Shown in pieces: positions 17,538-26,452 of a stretch of DNA of 64,000 bases. Source of the stretch: Pseudomonadota bacterium. Its GTDB lineage: Bacteria; Pseudomonadota; Gammaproteobacteria; Burkholderiales; Rhodocyclaceae. The translations under genes were made by a program, and so were the position numbers. The notes below the pieces were generated by a model, which searched no databases, was not told where the DNA came from, and saw nothing but the letters and a program-made list of their open reading frames with translations. Position 1 is the first letter of the stretch. Each line of letters opens with the position of its first letter. Where the stretch lies: assembly GCA_018262095.1 (NCBI GenBank), contig JAGTRW010000011.1, positions 1-64,000 on the forward strand, read 5' to 3'.

Positions 17538-18917
17538 ATGATTAAAGTATTCAGTCACTGGATTCACTGGAAGACGATGTCCCGGATCGCGCTCGATTTC
17601 ATCCTGCCCAGCGTTTGCCTGATTCTGGCCATCTCGCTCTGGGGGCCAGGCGGCGAACGTGCTCGCCAGGCGGTATTCGTCTATGCGGTGATTTTTGCGC
17701 TGGCCATGGTCGTCTTCAATTTCTGGCTCGGACTCTACAGCCGGACGCACAGTCGAAGCAAAGCGCAAACGCGCGCCCGCGCTGCACTGTCGCTGTGCGT
17801 TTCGATCCCGATCGCCTACGGCATTTTTTCGTTGCTGGTGATTTCGAGCGAGAATCAGAAGCTGCTGCTGTTCTCGGGACTGGCGGCGCTGTTCGCGACG
17901 CTGGCCCATCGCGTCTACACCACGCACAGCGGCTCCGGGGCGATGACCCATCGCGTCATGATCTTCGGCACCGGCGAAGCCGCGAGTTCGGTCGGCAAGG
18001 CGCTCAAGAAATCGGGCCGCGACATCCAGATCGTCGGTTTTTATCCCAGCCCGACCGACCTTGAAACGAGCTCCACGGAGCAACACGTGTTGTCGCGTTC
18101 GCAGTCGCTGTCGGACTCGGCGTGTGCCTTGCGTGTCGATGAAATCATCATCGCCGTACGTGAGCGGCGCGGCGGCATCCTGCCCTTGCGCGAATTGCTC
18201 GACTGCAAACTTTCCGGCGTCGCCGTGCTCGATCTGTCGAGCTATTTCGAGCGCGCGCTCGGCCAGATCCGCCTCGATTCCTTGCGCGCCGGCTGGCTGA
18301 TCTTCGGCGAAGGTTTCCGCCAGGGCGTGCTGCGTACCAGCATCAAGCGCCTGTTCGATATCGTCGCGGCGTCGATCCTGGTCCTGCTCACCCTGCCGCT
18401 GATGGCCGTGACCGCCTTGTTCATCGTGCTCGAAGACGGCTCTCCTATCCTCTACCGGCAACAACGCGTCGGCCTCAACGGCCGCCTGTTCAACGTCATC
18501 AAGTTCCGCAGCATGGGCAACGACGCAGAGAGCGACGGCAAGCCGCGCTGGGCGGCGGCCGACGACGACCGGACGACGCGCGTCGGGCGGATCATTCGCA
18601 AGCTGCGCATCGATGAATTGCCGCAGTTGTTCAGCGTGCTCTCGGGCGACATGAGCCTGGTTGGCCCGCGCCCCGAGCGCCCCTATTTCGTCGATATGCT
18701 GACCCGTGACATCCCCTTCTATGCCGCGCGCCATAGCGTCAAGCCGGGCGTCACCGGCTGGGCGCAGGTCAGCTACCAGTACGGCGCGTCGGTCGATGAC
18801 TCGATTCAGAAGCTGCAGTACGACCTCTACTATCTCAAGAATCACACGCTGTTTCTCGACATCGTGATCCTGTTTGAAACCGTCGGTGTCGTGCTGACCG
18901 GCAAGGGCGCCCAGTAA
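17538..18917 (+). CDS. EpsB-family polyprenyl-phosphate sugar transferase (exosortase-associated type)
   Basis: The 459-residue protein has N-terminal membrane helices, a central NAD-like domain (RVMIFGTGEAASSVGKALK), and the C-terminal bacterial sugar transferase domain: KRLFDIVAASILVLLTLPLMAVTALF (membrane hairpin), PILYRQQRVGLNGRLFNVIKFRSM, DELPQLFSVLSGDMSLVGPRPERPYF. It primes repeat-unit synthesis by moving a sugar-1-phosphate onto undecaprenyl phosphate. ATG 17538 is chosen because GAGGAG sits 6 bases upstream; GTG 17520 would add 6 residues. It directly precedes prsK, the order known from exosortase A loci. Confidence 0.9.
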   Translation: MIKVFSHWIHWKTMSRIALDFILPSVCLILAISLWGPGGERARQAVFVYAVIFALAMVVFNFWLGLYSRTHSRSKAQTRARAALSLCVSIPIAYGIFSLLVISSENQKLLLFSGLAALFATLAHRVYTTHSGSGAMTHRVMIFGTGEAASSVGKALKKSGRDIQIVGFYPSPTDLETSSTEQHVLSRSQSLSDSACALRVDEIIIAVRERRGGILPLRELLDCKLSGVAVLDLSSYFERALGQIRLDSLRAGWLIFGEGFRQGVLRTSIKRLFDIVAASILVLLTLPLMAVTALFIVLEDGSPILYRQQRVGLNGRLFNVIKFRSMGNDAESDGKPRWAAADDDRTTRVGRIIRKLRIDELPQLFSVLSGDMSLVGPRPERPYFVDMLTRDIPFYAARHSVKPGVTGWAQVSYQYGASVDDSIQKLQYDLYYLKNHTLFLDIVILFETVGVVLTGKGAQ

Positions 18918-18967
18918 ACATGAACTCCCGACCGCAGTCGCATTAGGCAGCGCAGAGAGGATCGCGA

Positions 18968-21046
18968 ATGGATGCCGGCCGACAAGTGTTTACCGCGTGG
19001 AGCTACGGGCTGGCCGGTTTTGTCTATGCCGCTTTCGCGATCTATGTGGCGAGCGCCTGGCGCAGCGGCTGGCGCAGCCGTTCCTTGTTCATCGCGCTGG
19101 CGCTCTGCGCGCTCTGGGGATGCGCCGGCCTGGCCTTTGCGCTGACCGGCGCGGTGGTCAGTCTGGCCGGCAGTCTGCTCGCCGACATCCTGCGTTTCGG
19201 CGGCTGGTATTGCTTCCTGCTGGTCCTGCTGTGCCCCGACGCTGACCGGGTGAGGGGGCGCTGGCTGCGCGGCCTTGCCCTGGGCCTGTTCGTGGTCGGG
19301 ATCGGCGCGCTGCTGATGGCCGTGCTGGGCCTCGGCGTCGCCGTCAACCCCTTGCGCCTGGCCTTGGTCGACGCCCTGGCGATGAGCGTCCTGGCGCTGG
19401 TCCTGGTCGAGCAGCTGTTGCGCAACGTTTCTCCCGACGCGCGCTGGAACATCAAGCCGCTGTGCATCGGCCTGGGCAGCTCGATCGTTTTCGACGTCTA
19501 TCTCTATTCGCAGGCGCTGCTGTTCAACCGCATCGATATCGATGCCTTTAGCGTCCGCGGCTTCGTTCATGTGCTGGTGGTTCCGCTGCTCGCCATGTCG
19601 ACGCTTCGCAGCCGCGATTGGAAGAACCGGCTGGTGCTCTCGCAGCGCGCTGCGCTGCAGTCGGCGACGCTGGTCGCGGTCGGCGTGTATCTGCTGTTCA
19701 TGGCCGCCGCCGGCTATTACGTGCGCTATTTCGGCGGCGACTGGGGCCGCGCGCTGCAACTGGCGCTCGCCTTCGCGGGCTTGCTGCTGTTGCTGGTGCT
19801 GGGTTTTTCGGGGGCCTTGCGCGCCAAGCTCAGGGTGCTCGTCGGCAAACATTTCTTCAGTTATCGCTACGACTATCGCGAGGAATGGCTGCGTTTTACG
19901 AGCGCCCTTTCAGCGCAGGAAGACTTCTCCGAGATGGGCAAGAACGTCGTCAAGGCGATGGCCGGCATGGTCGAGAGTCCCGCCGGCGCGCTCTGGTTGA
20001 AGGACCCGTCCGGACAGTTGCTGGCCCAGACCGCGTGCTGGAATATTCCGGCTGGTGCGGCGAGCGAGCCGGCCGACAGCCCGCTCTGCCGGTTTCTGCG
20101 CGAGAGCGGCTGGGTCATCGATCTCGAGGAATACCGCCGCGCGCCGCTGCGTTACGCGCAGCTGACGCTTCCCGCGTGGCTTCTGGAAACGCCGAACGCC
20201 TGGCTGGTGGTGCCGCTGGCGACGGGGTCCGGAATGATCGGTTTCGTCGTGCTGGCGACGGCGCGAACGAAGATCGACGTCGACTGGGAAGTGATCGACC
20301 TGCTCAAGACGGCGGGCCGTCAGGCCGGCGCCTTTCTCGGTCAGATGCAGGCCACCGAGGCGCTGCTCGAAGCGAGGAAGTTCGATGCCTTCAACCGGAT
20401 GTCGGCCTTCGTCGTGCACGACCTCAAGAATATCGTTGCCCAGTTATCGCTGATGCTCAAGAACTCCGAGCGCCATCGCGACAATCCTGAATTCCAGCAG
20501 GACATGCTGATGACCATCGAACATTCGGTCGAGCGTATGCGGCAATTGATGATGCAGCTGCGCGAGGGGTCGACGCCGGTCGACAGCCCGCGTGGCATCG
20601 AGCTCGCTGCGGTCATCCGCCGCGTGCAGACGGCCAAGGCCAGCCAGGGGCGCGAGGTCGACGTCGAGGTGCAGGAAGCGGTGGTGGCGCGCGGCCATGA
20701 GGATAGGATCGAGCGGGTGATCGGCCACCTCGTCCAGAACGCGCTCGACGCCACCGAGCAGCATGGGCGGGTCAGCGTCAGGCTCGAACGCCAGGGCAGC
20801 AACGCCAGCATCAGCGTCAACGACAGCGGCCACGGGATGAGCGGCGAGTTCGTGCGCGAACGTCTGTTCAAGCCGTTTCAGACGACCAAGTCGGCGGGAA
20901 TGGGGATCGGCGCCTACGAGAGTTTCCAGTACGTCAATGAATTGGGCGGCAGGGTGTCGGTCGATAGCGCGATCGACGTCGGAACCGAGGTTCGCCTGTC
21001 CTTGCCGCTGTTCGATGCGGGCGCGTTCGAAGCCAGGAGAGCTTGA
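18968..21046 (+). CDS. prsK: PEP-CTERM system histidine kinase PrsK
   Basis: The 692-residue membrane kinase has about eight hydrophobic helices in residues 1-285, a GAF-like domain (~310-460), the phospho-acceptor motif FVVHDLKNIVAQLSLML with H484, and a HATPase_c domain with HLVQNALDATEQHG (N box) and NDSGHGMSGEFVRERLFKPF (G1/F boxes). In exosortase A loci this kinase pairs with PrsR to control PEP-CTERM and polysaccharide genes with sigma-54. GAGAGGA lies 7 bases before the ATG. The prsR ATG follows the stop with no gap, so the pair is translationally coupled. The signal sensed by the helical domain is unknown. Confidence 0.92.
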   Translation: MDAGRQVFTAWSYGLAGFVYAAFAIYVASAWRSGWRSRSLFIALALCALWGCAGLAFALTGAVVSLAGSLLADILRFGGWYCFLLVLLCPDADRVRGRWLRGLALGLFVVGIGALLMAVLGLGVAVNPLRLALVDALAMSVLALVLVEQLLRNVSPDARWNIKPLCIGLGSSIVFDVYLYSQALLFNRIDIDAFSVRGFVHVLVVPLLAMSTLRSRDWKNRLVLSQRAALQSATLVAVGVYLLFMAAAGYYVRYFGGDWGRALQLALAFAGLLLLLVLGFSGALRAKLRVLVGKHFFSYRYDYREEWLRFTSALSAQEDFSEMGKNVVKAMAGMVESPAGALWLKDPSGQLLAQTACWNIPAGAASEPADSPLCRFLRESGWVIDLEEYRRAPLRYAQLTLPAWLLETPNAWLVVPLATGSGMIGFVVLATARTKIDVDWEVIDLLKTAGRQAGAFLGQMQATEALLEARKFDAFNRMSAFVVHDLKNIVAQLSLMLKNSERHRDNPEFQQDMLMTIEHSVERMRQLMMQLREGSTPVDSPRGIELAAVIRRVQTAKASQGREVDVEVQEAVVARGHEDRIERVIGHLVQNALDATEQHGRVSVRLERQGSNASISVNDSGHGMSGEFVRERLFKPFQTTKSAGMGIGAYESFQYVNELGGRVSVDSAIDVGTEVRLSLPLFDAGAFEARRA

Positions 21047-22405
21047 ATGAGTAGTGAAAAAATGCGGCCGCTGCTGATCGTCGAGGACGATCCGGCGCTG
21101 CAAAAACAGATGCGCTGGGCCTTCGACCAGTACGAGACGCTGACCGCGGATAACCGCGAGGAGGCGCTGGTTCAGGTTCGTCGCCACCGGCCGCCGGTGG
21201 TGACCATGGACCTCGGCCTGCCGCCGGACCCCGATTCGGTTTCGGAAGGCTTCAGCCTGCTCGAACAGATCATGTCGATCGCCCCGGAAACCAAGGTCAT
21301 CGCGCTGACCGGCCAGAACGACCGCAGCAACGCCTTGCGCGCCATCGCCCTCGGGGCCTACGACTTCATCGCCAAGCCGTTCGCGGCCGAGATGCTGACG
21401 CTGACCATCGAACGCGCGTATCGGCTGCATGATCTGCAGCAGGAGAACGCGCGGCTGCAGCTCATGCGCCAGCCCGACGTCATGGCCGGGCTGATTTCGC
21501 GCGACCCGGAAATCCTGCGCGTCTGCCGCACCGTCGAGAAGGTCGCGTCGAGCGCGGCGACCGTGCTGGTGCTCGGCGAGAGCGGCACCGGCAAGGAGTT
21601 GATCGCACGCGGCCTGCACGCCGCTTCGCCACGACGCAGCGAGCGCTTCATCGCGATCAACTGCGCGGCGATCCCCGAAAATCTGCTCGAAAGCGAATTG
21701 TTCGGCTATGAAAAAGGCGCGTTCACCGGCGCCGCCAAGACCACGCCAGGCAAGATCGAAAGCGCCCATCGCGGCACGCTGATGCTCGACGAGATCGGCG
21801 ATCTGCCGCATTCGCTGCAGGCCAAGTTGCTGCGTTTCCTGCAGGAACGCGTCATCGAACGCCTCGGCGGACGGCAGGAGATCCCGATCGACGTGCGCAT
21901 CGTCTGCGCCACGCACCAGGACCTCAAGACGTTGATCAAGGCCGGACGTTTCCGCGAAGACCTCTATTACCGCCTCGCCGAAATCGTCGTCAGCATTCCG
22001 CCGCTGCGCGACCGGCAAGGCGACGCCGCGCTGCTGGCGCACGCCTTCGTGCGGCGTTTCGCCGACGAGAACAAGCGCGCTGCGATGAGCTTGCGCGAGG
22101 ATGCCCTGCGCGTCATCGAAGCGCACCCGTGGCCGGGCAATGTCCGCGAACTCGAAAACTGCATCAAGCGCGCGGTGATCATGGCCGACGGCAATCAGAT
22201 CACGCTCGCCGACCTCGACCTGGTGGCGCCGGAAAGCGCGCAGGAGACGATCGTCGATCTGCGCCAGGCCAGGGAGGCGGCCGAAGCGCGAGTGATCATG
22301 GCGGCGCTCGGGCGCACCGACGGCAATGTGCTGCGCACCTCCGAAATCCTGGGGGTCAGCCGGCCGACGCTGTACGACCTCATGCACCGGCTCGGCTTGA
22401 AATGA
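21047..22405 (+). CDS. prsR: PEP-CTERM system sigma-54 response regulator PrsR
   Basis: The 452-residue NtrC-type protein has an N-terminal receiver (LLIVEDD; phospho-acceptor D55 in VTMDLGLPP), an AAA+ sigma-54 activation domain with Walker A GESGTGKE, the sigma-54-contact loop GAFTGA, Walker [13 protein letters not shown], and a C-terminal Fis-type helix-turn-helix ([24 protein letters not shown]). It should activate sigma-54 promoters when phosphorylated by PrsK. Its ATG directly abuts the prsK stop. Likely local targets are the sigma-54-like sites at 26257-26272 and 30806-30822, and perhaps 9716-9732. Confidence 0.94.
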   Translation: MSSEKMRPLLIVEDDPALQKQMRWAFDQYETLTADNREEALVQVRRHRPPVVTMDLGLPPDPDSVSEGFSLLEQIMSIAPETKVIALTGQNDRSNALRAIALGAYDFIAKPFAAEMLTLTIERAYRLHDLQQENARLQLMRQPDVMAGLISRDPEILRVCRTVEKVASSAATVLVLGESGTGKELIARGLHAASPRRSERFIAINCAAIPENLLESELFGYEKGAFTGAAKTTPGKIESAHRGTLMLDEIGDLPHSLQAKLLRFLQERVIERLGGRQEIPIDVRIVCATHQDLKTLIKAGRFREDLYYRLAEIVVSIPPLRDRQGDAALLAHAFVRRFADENKRAAMSLREDALRVIEAHPWPGNVRELENCIKRAVIMADGNQITLADLDLVAPESAQETIVDLRQAREAAEARVIMAALGRTDGNVLRTSEILGVSRPTLYDLMHRLGLK

Positions 22406-22446
22406 TCCGGACGCGGTTCTCCATCACCCCTATTTTTGAGGCGTCT

Positions 22447-25233
22447 ATGATCTTGCGCAAATCGATGAATCGAATGGCCGTATCCGCACTGCTGGCGAGC
22501 TTTGTCGTGCTTGGCTGCGGCGGCGAGAAGCCCGAGGTCATGGTCGCTTCGGCCAGGGCTTATATCGCCAAGAACGACCCGAAGGCGGCGCTGATCCAGC
22601 TCAAGAACGCGCTGCAGATCAACCCGAATCTGGGCGAAGCACGCTTCGTTCTGGGCCAGGTGCTGCTCGACAGCGGCGATCCGACGGCGGCGGAAGTCGA
22701 GTTGCGCAAGGCCGCCGAGCTGACCTATGCGGCCGAGCAGGTGACGCCTCTGCTGGCGCGCAGTTTGCTGATGCAGGGGAAATTCGAAAAGATCGTCAAT
22801 GATTTTTCCAGTGTCCGATTGACTTCTGCGGGCAGCAACGCCGATCTGCAGACGACCGTCGGTCAGGCCAATCTGATGAGCGGAAAGATCGGCGCGGCGC
22901 AGGCCGCTTTCGGCGAGGCGCTTGCCGCTGTTCCCGACTACGGCGCGGCGCTGATCGGCGAGGCCAGAATCAGCGCGATTAGGGGTGATCTTCCGGGGGC
23001 CATGGTGCGGCTCGGGTCAGTGCTCGAAAAATCCCCGCGCTCTTACGAGGCCTGGCAGCTCAAGGGCGATATTCTCAACGCCCAGGGCGACCCCAAGGGG
23101 TCGATCGAAGCCTATCGCCAGGCCCTGGCGATCCGGGCGGACTACCTGCCGGCGCACTCCTCATTGGTCGCCCGACTGTTGGCTGCAGGCAATCTTGAAG
23201 AGGCCGCGCGGCAACTTGCGGCAATGGCGAAAATTGCGCCGGCGCACCCGCAGACTTACTTCCTGCAGGCTCAGCTGGCCTATCAGCAGAAAGAAGACTT
23301 CAAGGCTGCCCAGCAGGCGATTCAACAACATCTGCGGATCATCCCGGACAGCATGCCGGGGTTGCAGCTGGCGGGCGGCATCGAATACCAGTTGAAGGCG
23401 TATTCGACGGCGCAAACCTATCTGCTCAAGGTGCTGCCGAAAACGCCTGAGCCCGGCTTTGCGCGTGTCGTGCTGATCGCCAGCTATTTGCGTGACGGCC
23501 AGCCGGGCAAGGCGCTGGCGCTGTTGCAGCCGGCGCTGGCGGGAATCGAGAAGAACTCGAACATGCTGGCGCTGGCCGGCGAAGTGTACATGCAGAACGG
23601 CGACACCGAGAAGGCTGCCGCCTACTTTACCAAAGCCGCTGCGCTTGACCCCGAGGATGCCGGCAAACGCACTTCGGTCGCACTGGCGCATCTGTCGATG
23701 GGCGAAGCCGAGAACGCCAACCGCGAACTCGAGAAGATCGCGCTGATCGACACCGGCGTCAGGGCGGATCTGGCGCTGATCGCGTCCCAGTTCAACGGTC
23801 GCCAGTTCGATCAGGCGCTCAAGTCGATTGCCGCGCTCGAAAAGAAACTGCCGGATAATCCGCTGGTGTCAAACCTGCGCGGCACCGCGTATCTTGGCAA
23901 GGGCGACTTGGCAGGCGCGCGCGCCGGTTTCGAACAGGCGCTGCTCAAGAGTCCCGCGTACTTCCCGGCACTGGCCAACCTCGCCAATGTCGAACTGGTC
24001 GAAAAGAAGCCGGCGGCGGCGAAGGCGCTTTTCGAAGCGGTCATCGCCAAAGATCCGAAAAATGTCCAGGCCTTGCTGGCCTTGGCCGAGCTGCATGCCA
24101 AGACCGGCGGTAAACCTGATGAAGTGGCCGATCTGATCACCAAAGCGGTGGCTGCCAACCCGCAGGATGCCGGGCCGCGGATTGCCTTGATCAGACAGCT
24201 GATCGCTGCCGGGGACTTCAAGCGGGCCGTTGCCGTGGCGCAGGAGGCGCTGGCCGTCATGCCGGATCAGCCGGACGTCCTCAACGCCGCGGGCCGTGCC
24301 CAGGCGGCGGCTGGCGATCTCAATCAGGCGCTGGCGACTTACGCCAACCTGGCCAAGCTGACGCCCAATTCACCGGATCCCTATCTGCGCATGGCTGAAA
24401 TTGCGCTGGCCGCGAAAAACAAGGAAGCCGCCCGGCTGAGCTTCGGCAAGGCGCTGTCGGTCAAGGCCGATTCGATCGAGGCGCAGCACGGGATGGTCAT
24501 GCTCGACCTCGATGCCGGACGCACGGCCGAGGCCTTGGCGAGCGCGCGTCGGATTCAGAAACAGCACCCCAGGGAAGCGGCGGGTCACGTGATCGAGGGC
24601 GATATTCAAGCCTCCAGGAAGTCATGGAAGGAGGCCGCGGCGGCCTTTCGCAAGGCGATCAGCTTGAACGGCGCAAGTGAAGTGGCGATCAAGCTGCATG
24701 CCGCGCTGAGCGCTGGTGGCGAGGTCAGTGAAGCGGCGCTGTTTGCCGAGCGGTGGCTCAAGGAGCACGCTGGCGAAATACGCTTCCGGCATTATCTGGC
24801 CGAGGCCGCCAATGGCAAAAAGGATTACGCCGCGGCCAGCAAGCAGTATCGGGCGCTGGTCGAGCTGCAGCCGAACAATCCAGCGATCCTCAACAACCTG
24901 GCGTGGACGCTGGCGCAGGTCAAGGACCCCAAGGCGCTCGACTATGCCGAAGCCGCCTACCGCCTGGCGCCCAATCAGCCCGCCATCAACGATACGCTGG
25001 GCGGGATTCTGGTCGACAATGGCGACCTTTCGCGTGGCCTCGGTCTGCTGCAGAAGGCGGCCGATCTTGATCAAAAAAATGCGCAGATTCGTTTCCACCT
25101 GGCCAAGGCATTGCTCAAGTCGGGGAAGCGGCTCGAAGCGAAAAAGGAACTCGATGAACTCGCGAGGCTGGGTGGAAAATTCCCGGCTCAGGCCGAAGTC
25201 GAGAAATTATTGCAGGACCTGAAAAAATCATGA
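22447..25233 (+). CDS. prsT: PEP-CTERM system TPR-repeat lipoprotein PrsT
   Basis: The 928-residue protein has a lipoprotein signal peptide with lipobox VLGC (Cys24), followed by more than twenty tetratricopeptide repeats spanning nearly the whole length (for example ALIQLKNALQINPNLGEARF, GDLNQALATYANLAKLTPNSPDPYLRMAE, AILNNLAWTLAQVKDPKALDYAE). PrsT is a standard part of exosortase A/EPS loci and probably scaffolds envelope complexes for glycan export or protein sorting. GAGG lies 5 bases before ATG 22447; ATG 22402 is in frame but would push the signal peptide inward. It follows prsR by 41 bp and ends in an ATGA overlap with the transglycosylase. Confidence 0.92.
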   Translation: MILRKSMNRMAVSALLASFVVLGCGGEKPEVMVASARAYIAKNDPKAALIQLKNALQINPNLGEARFVLGQVLLDSGDPTAAEVELRKAAELTYAAEQVTPLLARSLLMQGKFEKIVNDFSSVRLTSAGSNADLQTTVGQANLMSGKIGAAQAAFGEALAAVPDYGAALIGEARISAIRGDLPGAMVRLGSVLEKSPRSYEAWQLKGDILNAQGDPKGSIEAYRQALAIRADYLPAHSSLVARLLAAGNLEEAARQLAAMAKIAPAHPQTYFLQAQLAYQQKEDFKAAQQAIQQHLRIIPDSMPGLQLAGGIEYQLKAYSTAQTYLLKVLPKTPEPGFARVVLIASYLRDGQPGKALALLQPALAGIEKNSNMLALAGEVYMQNGDTEKAAAYFTKAAALDPEDAGKRTSVALAHLSMGEAENANRELEKIALIDTGVRADLALIASQFNGRQFDQALKSIAALEKKLPDNPLVSNLRGTAYLGKGDLAGARAGFEQALLKSPAYFPALANLANVELVEKKPAAAKALFEAVIAKDPKNVQALLALAELHAKTGGKPDEVADLITKAVAANPQDAGPRIALIRQLIAAGDFKRAVAVAQEALAVMPDQPDVLNAAGRAQAAAGDLNQALATYANLAKLTPNSPDPYLRMAEIALAAKNKEAARLSFGKALSVKADSIEAQHGMVMLDLDAGRTAEALASARRIQKQHPREAAGHVIEGDIQASRKSWKEAAAAFRKAISLNGASEVAIKLHAALSAGGEVSEAALFAERWLKEHAGEIRFRHYLAEAANGKKDYAAASKQYRALVELQPNNPAILNNLAWTLAQVKDPKALDYAEAAYRLAPNQPAINDTLGGILVDNGDLSRGLGLLQKAADLDQKNAQIRFHLAKALLKSGKRLEAKKELDELARLGGKFPAQAEVEKLLQDLKKS

Positions 25234-26120
25234 GCCTCGTCGAGGATTGTCGCGCCACGGCCTTGGTCGCCGCCGTCGGCCTGGCCATCTGCGGTTTTTC
25301 AGCGCAGGCGACCGCCAGCCCGCCTGGCCGGTCCGCCGCTGAATTGGAAACCCTGAGATACGAAGCGCGTGCCTACGAGCACGGTGAAGGCGTCGCCCGT
25401 GACGTCGCGCGCGCCGCTGCGCTCTACTGCGACGGCGCGCGCGACGGCGATGCGGAAGCGCAATTCAGCCTCGGCTGGATGTATGCCAATGGCCGGGGGC
25501 TGCCGCGCAACGATGAACTGGCTGCCTATTTCTTCACCCTGGCGGCTGCCCAGGGCCACCAGCAGGCAAAGACGCTGCTGCGCCTGGTCACCGCAAGCGC
25601 CGCTTCGCGGCCCGACTGCATGCGCGCCGCGCTCGAAGACGCCGAGCCCGAAGCGGTCACTCCGGCGCAGCGCGCCGTGCTCGGACTGGTGCGCAAACTG
25701 GCGCCCGAGTATGGCATCAGCCAGTCGCTGGTGATGGCCGTCATCAGGACCGAGTCCAATTTTCAACCCGGCGTCGTTTCGCCAAAGAACGCTCAGGGCC
25801 TGATGCAGCTGATTCCCGAAACCTCGCTGCGTTTCAGCGTGAAGAAGCCGCTCGATCCGGAGCAGAACATTCGCGGCGGACTGTCCTACCTGCGCTGGCT
25901 GCTCGCTTATTTCGAGGGTGATGTTTCGCTGGTCGCTGCCGCCTATAACGCCGGCGAGGGGGCGGTGAATCGCTACCTTGGAATTCCGCCTTATGCGGAA
26001 ACGCGAAATTACGTCAAGCGCATCACCAGCCTGTTCAAGAACAGCGCACACCCTTACGACCCGGCGGTTACGGCGCCGTCGCCGCAGCTGGCGCGCATTC
26101 GCGTGAGCCAAGCCCTTTGA
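25230..26120 (+). CDS. Lytic transglycosylase with Sel1-type repeats
   Basis: The 296-residue exported protein has a signal peptide (ALVAAVGLAICGFSAQATA), two Sel1-like repeats at about 43-118 (ARAYEHGEGVARDVARAAALY; LGWMYANGRGLPRNDELAAYFF), and a family 1 SLT domain at 150-280 with catalytic E175 in VIRTESNFQPGVVS, then QGLMQLIPET and AAYNAGEGAVNRYLGIPPYAET. It cleaves the MurNAc-GlcNAc bond of peptidoglycan to make 1,6-anhydro ends, probably opening the wall for assembly of the export machinery. Its start lies in the prsT stop (ATGA), so it belongs to the prs operon. Confidence 0.9.
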   Translation: MSLVEDCRATALVAAVGLAICGFSAQATASPPGRSAAELETLRYEARAYEHGEGVARDVARAAALYCDGARDGDAEAQFSLGWMYANGRGLPRNDELAAYFFTLAAAQGHQQAKTLLRLVTASAASRPDCMRAALEDAEPEAVTPAQRAVLGLVRKLAPEYGISQSLVMAVIRTESNFQPGVVSPKNAQGLMQLIPETSLRFSVKKPLDPEQNIRGGLSYLRWLLAYFEGDVSLVAAAYNAGEGAVNRYLGIPPYAETRNYVKRITSLFKNSAHPYDPAVTAPSPQLARIRVSQAL

Positions 26121-26177
26121 AGCCTCCGGCTTGCTTCATCGCCAGGGCAAGTGCCGCCGCCGGCCGGCGATTCCGAG

Positions 26178-26194
26178 TGTCGGAATTTCTTACA
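26178..26194. promoter_or_regulatory. Palindromic site, candidate PrsR enhancer
   Basis: TGTCGGAATTTCTTACA is an imperfect palindrome (TGTnnGAA-n-TTCnnACA). Its centre is about 98 bp upstream of the start site predicted from the neighbouring sigma-54 element, the usual place for an NtrC-type activator. Assigning it to PrsR is an inference from prsR being close by. Confidence 0.45.
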
Positions 26195-26256
26195 GTGGGT
26201 CGGTCTGGCGGCCGCTTATGTTGAAATAATCCAATAAATACAAGGGGAAGGTTTTT

Positions 26257-26272
26257 CGGCACAAAAGATGCT
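26257..26272 (+). promoter_or_regulatory. Sigma-54 -24/-12 promoter element
   Basis: CGGCAC-AAAAG-ATGCT matches the sigma-54 consensus TGGCAC-N5-TTGCW at 9 of 11 fixed positions, with the invariant GG and GC exactly 10 bases apart. Predicted transcription start is near 26284, leaving a leader of about 170-200 bases before the acyltransferase-PilZ gene. Confidence 0.6.
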
Positions 26273-26452
26273 TGTGACAACGGCAGCAATTGATCGGAGT
26301 GCTCGTCCGGCATCGAAGGGGCGTCTCCATTGGGCTAATCGTGAAATCTAGGATGTCGGAAATGAATCGATCTGCCCCTGTCAACGCTCTGCCTCGCGCC
26401 GTGGCCGCGGCGCACCTGTCCGCCAGGCATCGTCCTGCCATCGACGCGACGT

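Larger units (their letters stand above)
26121..26452. other. Regulatory interval upstream of the acyltransferase-PilZ gene
   Basis: This 332-bp gap holds a dyad at 26178-26194 and a sigma-54-type promoter at 26257-26272 (listed separately). A short frame, 26353-26487 (44 codons, Ala/Arg-rich), overlaps the start of the next gene. No other gene is supported. Confidence 0.6.
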
